A DNA stretch of 64,000 bases from Robertmurraya sp047302285 (GCF_047302285.1 NZ_CP154845.1:2914001-2978000); one strand, 5' to 3'; shown: positions 45,306 through 54,181, counted from the first letter of the stretch. Numbers and translations are program-made. Notes: a model not told the origin generated them from the sequence alone.

Positions 45306-45771
45306 TTAACTTCTCCTTTGCTTGCCGCTCTTCACGGAACATTTGAATCATTAGGAGAATGACTCCTACAACTAAAGCCGAATCCGCCACATTAAAGATT
45401 GGAAAATCGTATCCGAATATATATGTATCAACAAAGTCGACTACTTCTTTTCGGAAAATCCGATCAATAAAGTTCCCAATGGCACCGCCAAGCATTAGCC
45501 CTAATGAAATTCCAAGAAGGATATTTCCCTTCGTGTGCTTCGCCATATAGTAAATGATCCCCACTATCACGACTGTTGTAATAATATAGAAAAACCACAT
45601 TTGGCCTTGAAGGATGCCCCAAGCGGCACCTTGATTTCGATGGGAAGTAATGTAGAGGAAATTCTTCACGATCGTCATGCTTTCTCCAAGCTCCATATTT
45701 TTTACAATTAACCATTTAGTTAACTGATCGAGTGCAATAATGACAATTGCCAGTATGTAATATAAAAACAC
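45277..45771 (-). CDS. lspA: Lipoprotein signal peptidase (SPase II)
   Basis: Aspartyl protease of the membrane that cleaves prolipoprotein signal peptides. 164 residues, four membrane helices, with catalytic Asp residues in GNFIDRIF and FNVADSALVVG, and the SHRNQGAAWG loop. Start is GTG 45771, 8 nt after GGAGG. The start codon touches a 10-bp hairpin (45771-45810) followed by a T run. The C-terminus is longer and more basic (KEKLNGEKGTHHS) than in B. subtilis (154). Confidence 0.96.
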   Translation of the reverse strand: MFLYYILAIVIIALDQLTKWLIVKNMELGESMTIVKNFLYITSHRNQGAAWGILQGQMWFFYIITTVVIVGIIYYMAKHTKGNILLGISLGLMLGGAIGNFIDRIFRKEVVDFVDTYIFGYDFPIFNVADSALVVGVILLMIQMFREERQAKEKLNGEKGTHHS

Positions 45772-45810
45772 AAAGGTAACCTCCAGCTCATACGAAAATT
45801 GTTACCTTTG
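45765..45810 (-). promoter_or_regulatory. Hairpin/terminator-like element on the lspA start
   Basis: Minus-strand CAAAGGTAAC (45801-45810) pairs perfectly with GTTACCTTTG (45771-45780) over a 20-nt loop holding GGAG of the Shine-Dalgarno. The lspA GTG starts on the last G and the next bases are TGTTTTTAT, so it resembles an intrinsic terminator as well as a translation-blocking stem. Confidence 0.55.
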
Positions 45811-45862
45811 CATTTTAGCATACAACTCATAAAAACGATAGCTATTGGTATACTTTCAAACA

Positions 45863-46141
45863 CTAATGGTAGATTGGTTTGCAATAATATTTACTGATTT
45901 CATTCACATCATCAATTGATTTAATTGTCGGTACAATTGATAAATAATCATCTGGAATCATTTCCCCAGAACTCTCGCAATAACCAAATGTTCCTGACTC
46001 CATTTTTCCGATGGTTTCTTCAATATCCCTTAGCTCGTCCTCGATCAACGGTTTAATACTTGAATTTTTATTAAGACTTTCTAATAATTCATTACGAATC
46101 ATACGGAGTTCTGAATAGAGCTTTTGTTGATTTGCATCCAT
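45863..46141 (-). CDS. ylyA: DksA/TraR-family protein YlyA-like, zinc finger lost
   Basis: 92-residue protein in the place of B. subtilis ylyA (between ileS and lspA). It keeps the family's helical stretch and the motif RDIEETIGKMESGTFGYCESSGEMIPDDYL, where DksA/TraR proteins have GTYGxCxxCGxxIPxxRL. The second Cys is Ser (CESS) and the later C-x2-C pair is missing (IKSIDDVNEIS), leaving at best one ligand, so zinc binding is unlikely. Members act on RNA polymerase; the role here is inferred. Start chosen at ATG 46141, 6 nt after GGAGGG, rather than the frame's 46162. Confidence 0.8.
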   Translation of the reverse strand: MDANQQKLYSELRMIRNELLESLNKNSSIKPLIEDELRDIEETIGKMESGTFGYCESSGEMIPDDYLSIVPTIKSIDDVNEISKYYCKPIYH

Positions 46142-46343
46142 ATCTATCCCTCCGCTCTGCAAATTTTTAAGTACTTTAAACCTTTGTTATTGCCATTAGT
46201 ATTGCCCTACTTGAAAATCTGACACAGACAAACATTTGACAAGGCGAACAAGCTTTTACGATCTTGGAATATTTTTTCCCCTTTCTTTATTGTATAAAGC
46301 AAGTATAAAAAAGGTTCATCTCCTTTTAGAACTGGAAAACATT

Positions 46344-46388
46344 CCATAAAAAAAACTCCCTAAGACAATTGTCTTAGGGAGTTTATTC
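46344..46388 (-). terminator. ileS terminator
   Basis: A perfect 16-bp-arm palindrome (AAACTCCCTAAGACAA with its complement, 46353-46384) followed by TTTTT on the minus strand, starting 7 nt after the ileS stop. Confidence 0.9.
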
Positions 46389-46390
46389 AT

Positions 46391-49162
46391 TTAGCTTAAA
46401 TGGCTATAATGATTTTCTACCACTTCTGCACAACGTGGGCAAAGGGTTGGATGTTCTTCCACTTGACCAACTTCAGTTGTCACGACCCAGCAACGCTCAC
46501 ATGTTTCACCATCTGCTTTTGACACAACAATGGCTGCATGCTCTAACTTGAGAGCATTCTCTGGTGCCGCATCATACGCACCTGCAACTTCAAATCCTGA
46601 AACAATAAATAGCTGTTGTAGGTTCTCAGAAATGGAATCAAGTAATTCTTTTGTTGTTGCATTTACATATAAGCTCACTTTTGCTGATAATGATTTTCCG
46701 ATAACCTTGGCATTTCTTGCTTCTTCTAATGCCTTTAGAATATCATCACGGACATCCATAAACGCTGTCCATTTCTCAACCAATGCTTCTCCATTAGCAA
46801 GTTCTTTGTATTCTGGAATTGAAGTTAATTGAACACTTGCTTCTTCTACATTTGGAATATGGCTCCACACTTCATCTGCCGTATGTGGAAGAATCGGTGT
46901 CACTAATTTCGTTAAATAGATTAAGCACTCATATAAAACCGTTTGAATCGCACGACGTTCCCTATTATCCGGTGCTTCGATATAAAGGACATCCTTCGCA
47001 AAATCTAAATAGAAAGCACTTAAATCAAGTGTACAGAAATTATTAATCGCATGATAAATGGAAGCATACTCATAATTTTCATAGGAGTTTCGAACATTTT
47101 TAATCAAATGATTTAATTTTACTAAAATGAATTGATCCACTTCTCGTAGATCCTCATAAGCAACGGTATTAGCACTTGGATTAAAGTCAGCCAGATTTCC
47201 TAATAAGAAGCGGAATGTGTTTCTAATTTTGCGATACACTTCTGCCACTTGTTTAAGAATCGCATCAGATACCCTTACGTCAGCTTGATAGTCTACGGAG
47301 GATACCCATAGTCGTAAAATATCTGCTCCGAGCTGGTTCATAACCTTTTCAGGGATAATGACATTTCCGATTGATTTACTCATTTTTCGACCTTCACCAT
47401 CAAGGACAAAACCATGGCTCAAGACCCCTTTATAAGGCGCCTTCCCTGTAACCGCTACTGCTGTTGATAATGATGAATTAAACCAACCACGGTACTGGTC
47501 AGAACCTTCTAAATAAAGGTCTGCAGGGCGTTGTAAGTCTTCACGTTCTTCTAACACAGCTTGGTGTGAAGATCCTGAATCAAACCAAACGTCCATAATA
47601 TCCGTTTCTTTCGTAAACTTGCCATTTGGACTTGATTCATGGGTAAACCCTTCTGGAAGTAACTCTTTTGCTTCCCGTTCAAACCAAATATTTGAGCCAT
47701 TTTCACGGAATAGATTGGACACATGATTAATCGTTTCATCCGTAATGATTGGCTCTCCATTTTCACCATAAAATACTGGAATCGGCACTCCCCATACACG
47801 TTGACGGGAAATACACCAATCGCCACGGTCTCTTACCATATTAAAGAGACGAGTTTCTCCCCAAGCTGGTACCCATTTTGTTTCCTTCACGGCTTCTAGA
47901 AGCTCATGACGGAAATCTTTAATGGAGGCAAACCACTGTGCAGTTGCTCGGAAAATAACTGGTTTCTTCGTTCTCCAATCATGAGGGTATGAATGGGTAA
48001 TAAAATTCAACTTCAGTAATGCTCCGTTTTCTTGAAGCTTTTCTGTAATTTGTTTATTAGCGTTATCATAGAATAATCCTTCAAAACCAGGAGCTTCATT
48101 CGTGAATACCCCTTTGTCATCGACAGGACTTAATACATCCAAACCATATTTTTTCCCAACTAGGAAGTCATCTTCCCCATGTCCTGGTGCCGTATGGACA
48201 CAACCTGTACCAGCATCAGTAGTGACATGGTCACCAAGCATGACAAGTGAATCACGGTCATATAACGGATGCTTTGCTATAATATATTCGAGTTCATTCC
48301 CTTTAACCGTATTAACAACAGTTGCGTCTTCCCAACCTAGTTCACTTGTTACGGACCCTAAAAGCTCTTCTGCAATAACATATTTCTTCTCTTCCACTTG
48401 AACAACTACATAATTTAAATCAGCATGAACAGTGATTCCTAGGTTTGCAGGAATCGTCCATGGCGTAGTCGTCCAGATGATAATTTGGGTATCTGTATCG
48501 AGCACTCCTTTGCCATCCTTTACATCAAAGGCAACATAGATGGAAGCTGAGCGCTTATCTTTATATTCAATTTCTGCTTCTGCAAGAGCTGACTCACTTG
48601 ATGGAGACCAGTAAACTGGCTTCAAACCTTTATAGATGTAACCTTTTTTCGCCATTTCTCCAAACACTTTAATTTGCTGTGCTTCGTATTCTGGCTTTAA
48701 TGTGATATATGGATTTTCCCAATCTCCACGCACTCCTAAGCGTTTAAATTGAGATCTTTGACTGTCGATTTGTTGATAAGCGTACTCTTCACATAGCTTT
48801 CTAAATTCAGCTACTGTAAGCTCTTTACGCTTAACCCCTTTATTTGTTAATGCTTGCTCAATTGGCAATCCATGCGTATCCCATCCTGGTACATATGGAG
48901 CACTATATCCGCTCATTGATTTATAGCGAACGATAAAATCCTTTAAAATTTTGTTCAATGCGTGACCCATATGGATATCACCATTTGCATATGGAGGGCC
49001 ATCATGTAAAACAAACATTGGGAGAGCTTTTGTTTTTTCCTGAACGGCTTTGTAAATATCCATCTCATTCCATTTTTCTTGCATTTCAGGTTCTCTCTTC
49101 GGTAAATTTCCTCGCATCGGAAACTCTGTCTTTGGCATCAATAACGTGTCTTTATATTCCAT
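46391..49162 (-). CDS. ileS: Isoleucyl-tRNA synthetase
   Basis: Class I aminoacyl-tRNA synthetase with editing. 923 residues: HMGHALN (HIGH motif) near 67, the CP1 editing domain with TTTPWTIPANLG, KMSKS in GRKMSKSIGN near 595, and a C-terminal zinc site CERCWV ... CPRCAE. Bacterial type (sensitive to mupirocin class) judged by length and the C-terminal zinc module. An Ile T-box riboswitch precedes it. Confidence 0.98.
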   Translation of the reverse strand: MEYKDTLLMPKTEFPMRGNLPKREPEMQEKWNEMDIYKAVQEKTKALPMFVLHDGPPYANGDIHMGHALNKILKDFIVRYKSMSGYSAPYVPGWDTHGLPIEQALTNKGVKRKELTVAEFRKLCEEYAYQQIDSQRSQFKRLGVRGDWENPYITLKPEYEAQQIKVFGEMAKKGYIYKGLKPVYWSPSSESALAEAEIEYKDKRSASIYVAFDVKDGKGVLDTDTQIIIWTTTPWTIPANLGITVHADLNYVVVQVEEKKYVIAEELLGSVTSELGWEDATVVNTVKGNELEYIIAKHPLYDRDSLVMLGDHVTTDAGTGCVHTAPGHGEDDFLVGKKYGLDVLSPVDDKGVFTNEAPGFEGLFYDNANKQITEKLQENGALLKLNFITHSYPHDWRTKKPVIFRATAQWFASIKDFRHELLEAVKETKWVPAWGETRLFNMVRDRGDWCISRQRVWGVPIPVFYGENGEPIITDETINHVSNLFRENGSNIWFEREAKELLPEGFTHESSPNGKFTKETDIMDVWFDSGSSHQAVLEEREDLQRPADLYLEGSDQYRGWFNSSLSTAVAVTGKAPYKGVLSHGFVLDGEGRKMSKSIGNVIIPEKVMNQLGADILRLWVSSVDYQADVRVSDAILKQVAEVYRKIRNTFRFLLGNLADFNPSANTVAYEDLREVDQFILVKLNHLIKNVRNSYENYEYASIYHAINNFCTLDLSAFYLDFAKDVLYIEAPDNRERRAIQTVLYECLIYLTKLVTPILPHTADEVWSHIPNVEEASVQLTSIPEYKELANGEALVEKWTAFMDVRDDILKALEEARNAKVIGKSLSAKVSLYVNATTKELLDSISENLQQLFIVSGFEVAGAYDAAPENALKLEHAAIVVSKADGETCERCWVVTTEVGQVEEHPTLCPRCAEVVENHYSHLS

Positions 49163-49252
49163 TTCTTTTCCTCCTTACAAATCCTAACTCACTAATCATA
49201 CAGTATTACCTAATTTCACATTTTAAGGCATCATTTACGTTAGCGTTTTTCA

Positions 49253-49520
49253 ACACAAAAAACCCTCTCATCCCAAAAAGGGACGAGAAGGTTTTAGATC
49301 CCGCGGTACCACCCTAGTAGATAGAAAAACTATCCGCTCTATGTTCGTAACGTGAATAACTCGCCTACGCCTACTTATCTTAAGAAGCAAGCTTCTCGAA
49401 AATGTTCAACTAGGTACTCAAGGGTGATTTTCAATTTTTCATCTACGCCGAACTCTCACCATCTTCGGCTCGCTACAGTAAGTTTAGAAAAATTGTACTT
49501 GTCCCTCTCATTGTATAAAA
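49253..49520 (-). promoter_or_regulatory. Ile T-box riboswitch of ileS
   Basis: Minus-strand leader with the hallmark T-box AGGGTGGTACCGCGGG (49300-49315), a terminator CCTTCTCGTCCC / GGGATGAGAGGG (49263-49291) with T6, and a stem I region. The specifier is ATC (49426-49428) followed by A, which reads isoleucine. Uncharged tRNA-Ile is expected to favour the antiterminator and allow ileS transcription. Confidence 0.93.
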
Positions 49521-49536
49521 TATGTTTTATTCAAAT

Positions 49537-49566
49537 ATTATATTCTCTTTTATGACTAGACGTCAA
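49537..49566 (-). promoter_or_regulatory. sigmaA promoter of ileS
   Basis: TTGACG (49561-49566) and TATAAT (49537-49542) with an 18-nt spacer, directly upstream of the T-box leader. The -35 overlaps the last codons of divIVA. Confidence 0.8.
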
Positions 49567-50078
49567 GCCATTGAATCTTCTTCTTCAGCTGACTTCAACT
49601 CTGCTGCGTCAATCTCATACTGCAGAAGATGATCCCAATCGTCATTATTAAGAAGATCGAGCTGGGCTTCAATCAGCATTTTAAAACGTGTACGGAATAC
49701 TTTTGATTGCTTTTTCAAATCCTCAATCTCCAATGCAATCTTTCTTGCCTTAGATAGAGACTCATTGACAATTCTATCCGCATTCTTTTCCGCTTCTCTT
49801 ACGATGAGCTTTGCTTCTTTTTGTGCATTGCGTTTAACTTCCTCAGCTGCTTCTTGGGCCACAACGATCGATTTATTTAATGTTTCTTCTATATTAGAAA
49901 AATGGCCTAGACGAGTTTTCTGATCATTTAATTTTTCTTCTAATTCCTTTTTCTCACGGATAATAATTTCATAATCCTTAATGACCTGATCCAAAAATTC
50001 ATTTACTTCATCTTCATCATAACCTCGGAATCCTTTATTAAATTCCTTGTTATGTATATCTAAAGGTGTTAATGGCAT
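49563..50078 (-). CDS. divIVA: Cell-division initiation protein DivIVA
   Basis: Coiled-coil scaffold that binds negatively curved membrane at septum and poles and positions MinJ/MinCD. 171 residues: N-terminal lipid-binding domain MPLTPLDIHNKEFNKGFRGYDEDEVNEFLDQV, then a long coiled coil. Start set at ATG 50078 with GGAGGTGG 5 nt upstream; the frame to 50093 is not supported. End of the ylm cluster. Confidence 0.97.
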   Translation of the reverse strand: MPLTPLDIHNKEFNKGFRGYDEDEVNEFLDQVIKDYEIIIREKKELEEKLNDQKTRLGHFSNIEETLNKSIVVAQEAAEEVKRNAQKEAKLIVREAEKNADRIVNESLSKARKIALEIEDLKKQSKVFRTRFKMLIEAQLDLLNNDDWDHLLQYEIDAAELKSAEEEDSMA

Positions 50079-50182
50079 GAAGGCCACCTCCATATTTCTG
50101 TATAGTTGGTATGTATATACTAGCAGATATTCGACATTTACTTTCTTAATCCTGCATAATTCTAAAAAATTTTAGGCAAAGA

Positions 50183-50959
50183 TCATGATTTTTGCTTACC
50201 AGCAACGATTCGCCACTTATCTTTTTTTGTTTTTCCTTCAATCGAAATCAATTTTAAGCGGCCAAAGCCTCTTACAGATAGGATATCGGCCATCCCACAT
50301 TCAAAAGATGGATTTTCAATCGTTGTCCAGTTGACTTTCACTCTTTTACTTCTAATTAATTCTTGTGACTTCTGCCGAGAAAGATTGAGCATTGCAGCTA
50401 AAACCGTGTCTAACCGAAGAGAAGAAACGGTCGTTATCATTTCCTGCCAATGATCTTCAATGGTTAACCCTTCTTCTAACGGTAAAGCTTTTAATGTTAC
50501 CGAAGCCCTCCCAATTTGGGTAAGCTGTAATGACATATAATCGCAAATCTCTTCCGCCACATAGAATTGAATTCTCTCATCATGAATGAGAATATCGCCA
50601 AATTTGCCTCTTTTCAATCCTAGAGACATCAAACTACCAAGAACTTGTGGATGCTCAATTGTAACGAATTTCACTGGATATTCTACTTCAATTAAGCGAA
50701 TCTGAAAATCATCTTTATCCACTTGCATGTATTCTGGATAGATGAGTGCCCGCATACGTTCATTACTTTCTTGTCCGCCAAAAAAAGCAACTTGAATTTC
50801 AGACTGGCTTCCTACAATCGCCTGGACAATCTGTTGCTCTCTCGGGTCGAGAAAATCAGTTAACTTGGAGCTATACGTTTGCTCAACATATTCCATCCAT
50901 TGCAAAGCCAGATCGATGAATTCTCTTTCTTCGATGCGAAAATGCTGATAAATATTCAT
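50183..50959 (-). CDS. ylmH: S4-domain RNA-binding protein YlmH
   Basis: 258-residue protein with a C-terminal S4 domain (RLDTVLAAMLNLSRQKSQELIRSKRVKVNW, about 176-205). In B. subtilis YlmH has been reported as a factor of the ribosome quality-control pathway acting with or parallel to RqcH. Older work links the ylm genes with division, reflecting their position beside divIVA and sepF. Ribosome-binding site is AGGTGA at 4 nt. Confidence 0.92.
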   Translation of the reverse strand: MNIYQHFRIEEREFIDLALQWMEYVEQTYSSKLTDFLDPREQQIVQAIVGSQSEIQVAFFGGQESNERMRALIYPEYMQVDKDDFQIRLIEVEYPVKFVTIEHPQVLGSLMSLGLKRGKFGDILIHDERIQFYVAEEICDYMSLQLTQIGRASVTLKALPLEEGLTIEDHWQEMITTVSSLRLDTVLAAMLNLSRQKSQELIRSKRVKVNWTTIENPSFECGMADILSVRGFGRLKLISIEGKTKKDKWRIVAGKQKS

Positions 50960-50976
50960 GTTATCACCTGGAGTTA

Positions 50977-51015
50977 ATGAAAAAAAGGGGGATTAGTAAT
51001 ATAAACCCCTTTTAA
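50977..51015 (-). terminator. Terminator-like hairpin between ylmG and ylmH
   Basis: AAAAGGGG / CCCCTTTT arms over a 14-nt loop with TTTTTTT on the minus strand, in the 86-nt ylmG-ylmH gap. It may lower read-through into ylmH-divIVA. Confidence 0.5.
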
Positions 51016-51045
51016 ATCTTAATATGAGTGTTTGTTCAACCGCTT

Positions 51046-51315
51046 TTATATGATCCAATAGTAAAGTTGATGCAATCCACTTGTAGCAAATCGCAACACC
51101 AAAATAGCGACAATTGGTGAAATGTCGATCATCCCAAGTGGTGGGATAATTCTACGAAATGGATCTAAATAAGGTTCGCAAATTTTTGCTAAAAATTGAC
51201 CAATCGCTGACTCTCTCGCATTAGGAAACCAAGAGAGCAAAATATAAATAATTAAAGCCCATGAATATATGGAAATTAGTTGAACCAAAATGCTAAAAAT
51301 CGTTGTAAGCAACAA
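51046..51315 (-). CDS. ylmG: YggT-family membrane protein YlmG
   Basis: 89-residue YggT/YlmG protein with two membrane helices and the conserved LLSWFPNARESAIGQFLAKICEPYLDPFRRIIPPLGMIDISPI loop (shortened: LSWFPN, EPYLDPFRR, IDISPI). Function unsettled; linked with division and nucleoid or chloroplast partition in other organisms. The start is TTG, directly after the sepF stop, with GAGGTGG within 3-6 nt (two adjacent TTG codons). Confidence 0.92.
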   Translation of the reverse strand: MLLTTIFSILVQLISIYSWALIIYILLSWFPNARESAIGQFLAKICEPYLDPFRRIIPPLGMIDISPIVAILVLRFATSGLHQLYYWII

Positions 51316-51768
51316 CTACCACCTCGTATCTTCATATTCCGTTTCTTGTAAAATTTGCGATATACTTCCAGAAACCTCCACATTGTCAGGTGTACAAAGG
51401 AAAATATCGGTTCCGATTTTTTGAATGTCTCCACCTATAGCATACACAGTACCACTAAGGAAGTCGACTATTCTCTTTGCTTGTTCTCTATCAATTCTTT
51501 GTAAATTCACAACAACTGCGCGACGATTTTTTAATTGGTCAGAAATATCTTGAGCCTCTGCATACACTCTCGGCTCCACAAGAACCACTTTCGATGCTGA
51601 TGATTTTTGCACACTTTGCAAGCTCACTACATTTTGCTTCTGAGTAGCTTGTTGATGCTTTTGAGACCTAGCCGGTGGTGCAGATTGCTCTTCGTACGGC
51701 TCTTCATTTTCATAATCATATTCATCGTCTAGGAAAAAAAATGTTTTGAATTTAGATTTTATACTCAT
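51316..51768 (-). CDS. sepF: Cell-division protein SepF
   Basis: FtsZ-bundling membrane anchor. 150 residues: N-terminal amphipathic helix MSIKSKFKTFFFLDDEYDY, a Gln/Ala-rich linker, and the C-terminal SepF core (VVNLQRIDREQAKRIVDFLSGTVYAIGGDI). Start at ATG 51768, 7 nt after GAGGTG; the upstream extension (MNKEVKN) overlaps ylmE. Confidence 0.96.
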   Translation of the reverse strand: MSIKSKFKTFFFLDDEYDYENEEPYEEQSAPPARSQKHQQATQKQNVVSLQSVQKSSASKVVLVEPRVYAEAQDISDQLKNRRAVVVNLQRIDREQAKRIVDFLSGTVYAIGGDIQKIGTDIFLCTPDNVEVSGSISQILQETEYEDTRW

Positions 51769-51781
51769 GTTTTTCACCTCT

Positions 51782-52453
51782 TTATTCACCGACTAATGCG
51801 GTACCAATTCTAATCATTGTTGCTCCTTCTTCGATCGCGATTTTAAAATCATTAGACATTCCCATGGAAAGCTCATGACAAGGAGCATATTCTAATTTTT
51901 TACTTTGAATTTCATGTTGTAATTCTTTCAGTGTTCGAAAGCTATGTCTTAACACATTTTCGTCTTGGGTAAACGGAGCCATCGTCATTAGACCAACAAC
52001 CTCTATGTTCGAATAATCACCTAATTGTTGAATAAACGAGAGTACTTCGTTTGGAAATAGACCATGTTTTGATTCTTCTTCAGATGTTTTTACCTGAACA
52101 AGGCATTTTACCTTCCCTTTTGCCCTTTTATTGATTTCAGCAGCTAGCGATAACCGGTCTAGCGAATGAATGAAATCAACTTTATCAATCATATTCTTTA
52201 CCTTTCGTGACTGAAGAGTACCGATGAAATGCCATTTCGGCTTGTCCCCAAGAACCTCCCATTTAGCACTTAACCCTTCTTCTCTGTTTTCACCTAAATG
52301 AGTAATTCCTGCATCAATCGCTTCTTTTGCTCTCTCTATAGATACATATTTTGTAACAGCAATAATCTTGATTTCATTAGGATCACGGTCAGCGTTGCGG
52401 CACGCTTGATTAATTTGTTCGTTTATTGCTGTTAAATTGTCCGTTACCTTCAT
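51782..52453 (-). CDS. ylmE: PLP homeostasis protein YggS-family (YlmE)
   Basis: 223-residue PLP-binding protein of the YggS/PROSC family, thought to buffer pyridoxal phosphate and amino-acid pools. PLP lysine in IIAVTKYVS, HFIGTLQSRKVK, and LSMGMSNDFKIAIEEGATMIRIG, which is the family signature. Its ATG lies 44 nt inside ylmD. Confidence 0.95.
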   Translation of the reverse strand: MKVTDNLTAINEQINQACRNADRDPNEIKIIAVTKYVSIERAKEAIDAGITHLGENREEGLSAKWEVLGDKPKWHFIGTLQSRKVKNMIDKVDFIHSLDRLSLAAEINKRAKGKVKCLVQVKTSEEESKHGLFPNEVLSFIQQLGDYSNIEVVGLMTMAPFTQDENVLRHSFRTLKELQHEIQSKKLEYAPCHELSMGMSNDFKIAIEEGATMIRIGTALVGE

Positions 52454-53276
52454 CGTTTGTTTTTATATCCTCCTTCCAACCTATAAATCCCAGCATACGA
52501 CCGGTCTTCCCTTCATCCCGTCGATGTGAAAAAAAATGTTCTTTATGACAACTTGTGCAGAAATTTGATACTTCAATATTCTCAGCTGGAACACCTGATT
52601 GTAGTAAGATTAAACGATTTAATTCCTTTAGATTTAGATGATATTGATTGTCATTAATTAAATTATATGGTTTTTCTTCGACATCTTCTAGTATATTTTG
52701 AACTAAATCGATAACTCGATTGTCAACAATATAACATTTTTCGCAAATGGCAGGTCCGATCACAGCGAACACCTCATCGGTAGGGATCTGCTCGGTTTTA
52801 AACAACTGAATCATTTCCTTCCCGATTCCTCTCACAGTCCCTTTCCAACCAGCATGCGCGATTCCAATTGCTTGATGTTGCGGCGCATAAAAATAGAGAG
52901 GAACACAATCTGCAAAACAAAGGGTGAGCAAAACACCAGACTCTTTTGTGAAAAAGCCATCTGTGTGCTTAAAGGAGTCCCCGTATTCACTTGCGCCTTT
53001 TCCTCTATGTCGTTTTTGAATGTTCGCAATCTGTATATCATGGGTTTGTTCAGCGCCAACCCAATTTTCCATTGGAAAATCTAGCAATTGGGAAACTGTT
53101 TCACGATTTCGGCAAACTGTTTTTATGTTATCATGTACATGGAATCCTAAATTTAACGAGAAAAAATCCTCTGTACTCTCTCCCCCATTTTTGCTTGTGA
53201 ATCCTGCAACAAGAGAATCTGAAGGCCAACCTTCAATCAAATAAAATTGTTCATTCCTTAAAAAGAACGGCTCCAT
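52410..53276 (-). CDS. pgeF: Purine nucleoside phosphorylase / polyphenol oxidase family protein PgeF (YlmD)
   Basis: 288-residue YfiH/DUF152 protein with the His-Cys-His zinc-site elements in EQTHDI, FADCVPLYFY and IAHAGWKGTVRGI. Family members have been shown to be purine nucleosidases/phosphorylases; a role in peptidoglycan editing was shown in E. coli. In the ylm cluster the link to division is inferred from place only. Confidence 0.92.
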   Translation of the reverse strand: MEPFFLRNEQFYLIEGWPSDSLVAGFTSKNGGESTEDFFSLNLGFHVHDNIKTVCRNRETVSQLLDFPMENWVGAEQTHDIQIANIQKRHRGKGASEYGDSFKHTDGFFTKESGVLLTLCFADCVPLYFYAPQHQAIGIAHAGWKGTVRGIGKEMIQLFKTEQIPTDEVFAVIGPAICEKCYIVDNRVIDLVQNILEDVEEKPYNLINDNQYHLNLKELNRLILLQSGVPAENIEVSNFCTSCHKEHFFSHRRDEGKTGRMLGFIGWKEDIKTNDEGNGQFNSNKRTN

Positions 53277-53369
53277 ACTTCATTACCCCATGTTGTTTTT
53301 TTTAGTTTAACATAGATAACTCCGAGGTCACAGTAAAAAATGACGTTTCTGCCAAAGCTTGCTTACTTT

Positions 53370-53633
53370 CTATTCTTCAAGATATTTAATTTCTGGAATA
53401 TCCTTATAACGAACTAATATGACATCCTCACCAATTTTTAAAATATTCTTCCATGAAATCGTTACATCTTCATCTTTCCCAAAAAAGCCCAGAACCTTAC
53501 CGGCACCCGTTATAATGATCGCTTCAATTTTTCCTGTTTTCAAGTTAATATCAATATCTCCAATATTCCCAAGCTTTTTTCCATCTGATATATTGACAAC
53601 ATCCTTCATTTGAAATTCAGATATTCTTATCAT
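53370..53633 (-). CDS. ylmC: PRC-barrel protein YlmC
   Basis: 87-residue YlmC/YmxH-family PRC-barrel domain protein (MIRISEFQMKDVVNISDGKKLGNIGDIDI, then VLGFFGKDEDVTISWKNILKIGEDVILV). Function unknown; conserved among spore formers. Start set at ATG 53633, 9 nt after AGGAG; the TTG at 53642 abuts that site directly. Confidence 0.9.
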   Translation of the reverse strand: MIRISEFQMKDVVNISDGKKLGNIGDIDINLKTGKIEAIIITGAGKVLGFFGKDEDVTISWKNILKIGEDVILVRYKDIPEIKYLEE

Positions 53634-53813
53634 GGATATCAACTCCTACGATTTCTCCTTCTATGTATATGAAACAAGGTAGGCAAATAATGAACATAAT
53701 TAGAAAGAGTAGGAAAAAGATTAAATCGCAGCAAAATATCTCCTGAATTGCTCCTCTGGAAAAAGGAACTTTCCTTTTTCATGGTTGCTTCAAAAAGAGT
53801 AAGTCTTAAATGC

Positions 53814-54074
53814 TTAATGGATATCATTTTTAAGACTGTTCCAATGGTATTGTTGAGTAACATCCACTCTTACTGCCATAAAAGAGATAGCAATAATGAT
53901 CATTCCAAGCCGGTAGTTCGAGCCTTGTGCATCATTCATGGTGATCAAATCGATTAGATCCTTTATTAAAAAAAGAACACTTATCGTTAAAATTGTTTCA
54001 ACTAGAATTAGGCATAGTAATCCAAGTTGTTGCTTTCTAAATTTCGTAAATAGTAAATTTAGTTGTTTATATGT
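53814..54074 (-). pseudogene. Start-less open frame, membrane-protein-like (possible gene remnant)
   Basis: An 87-codon minus-strand frame open between TAG (54075-54077) and TAA (53814-53816). It lacks an ATG/GTG/TTG until a TTG-ATC-ACC-ATG about half way. The translation reads like a real membrane protein: a basic segment TKFRKQQLG, a helix LLCLILVETILTISVLFLIK, then DLIDLITMNDAQGSN, and a second hydrophobic stretch MIIIAISFMAVRV. I do not recognise a family; it has some look of the first helix pair of an ABC exporter. No ribosome-binding site. It may be a decayed gene or chance. Confidence 0.3.
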
Positions 54075-54181
54075 CTATTAATCCCTAAGTTTTTATAAAG
54101 ACTGTTTCACTACTTACACTTCATTGACTAGTACTACTCTCATCATTCCATAATTTTGAAACAAACCTACACATTATATAT

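Noticed and set aside
53639..53863. 74-residue minus-strand frame before ylmC
   Set aside because: No ribosome-binding site, no domain look; its frame differs from the more protein-like open frame at 53,814-54,074.
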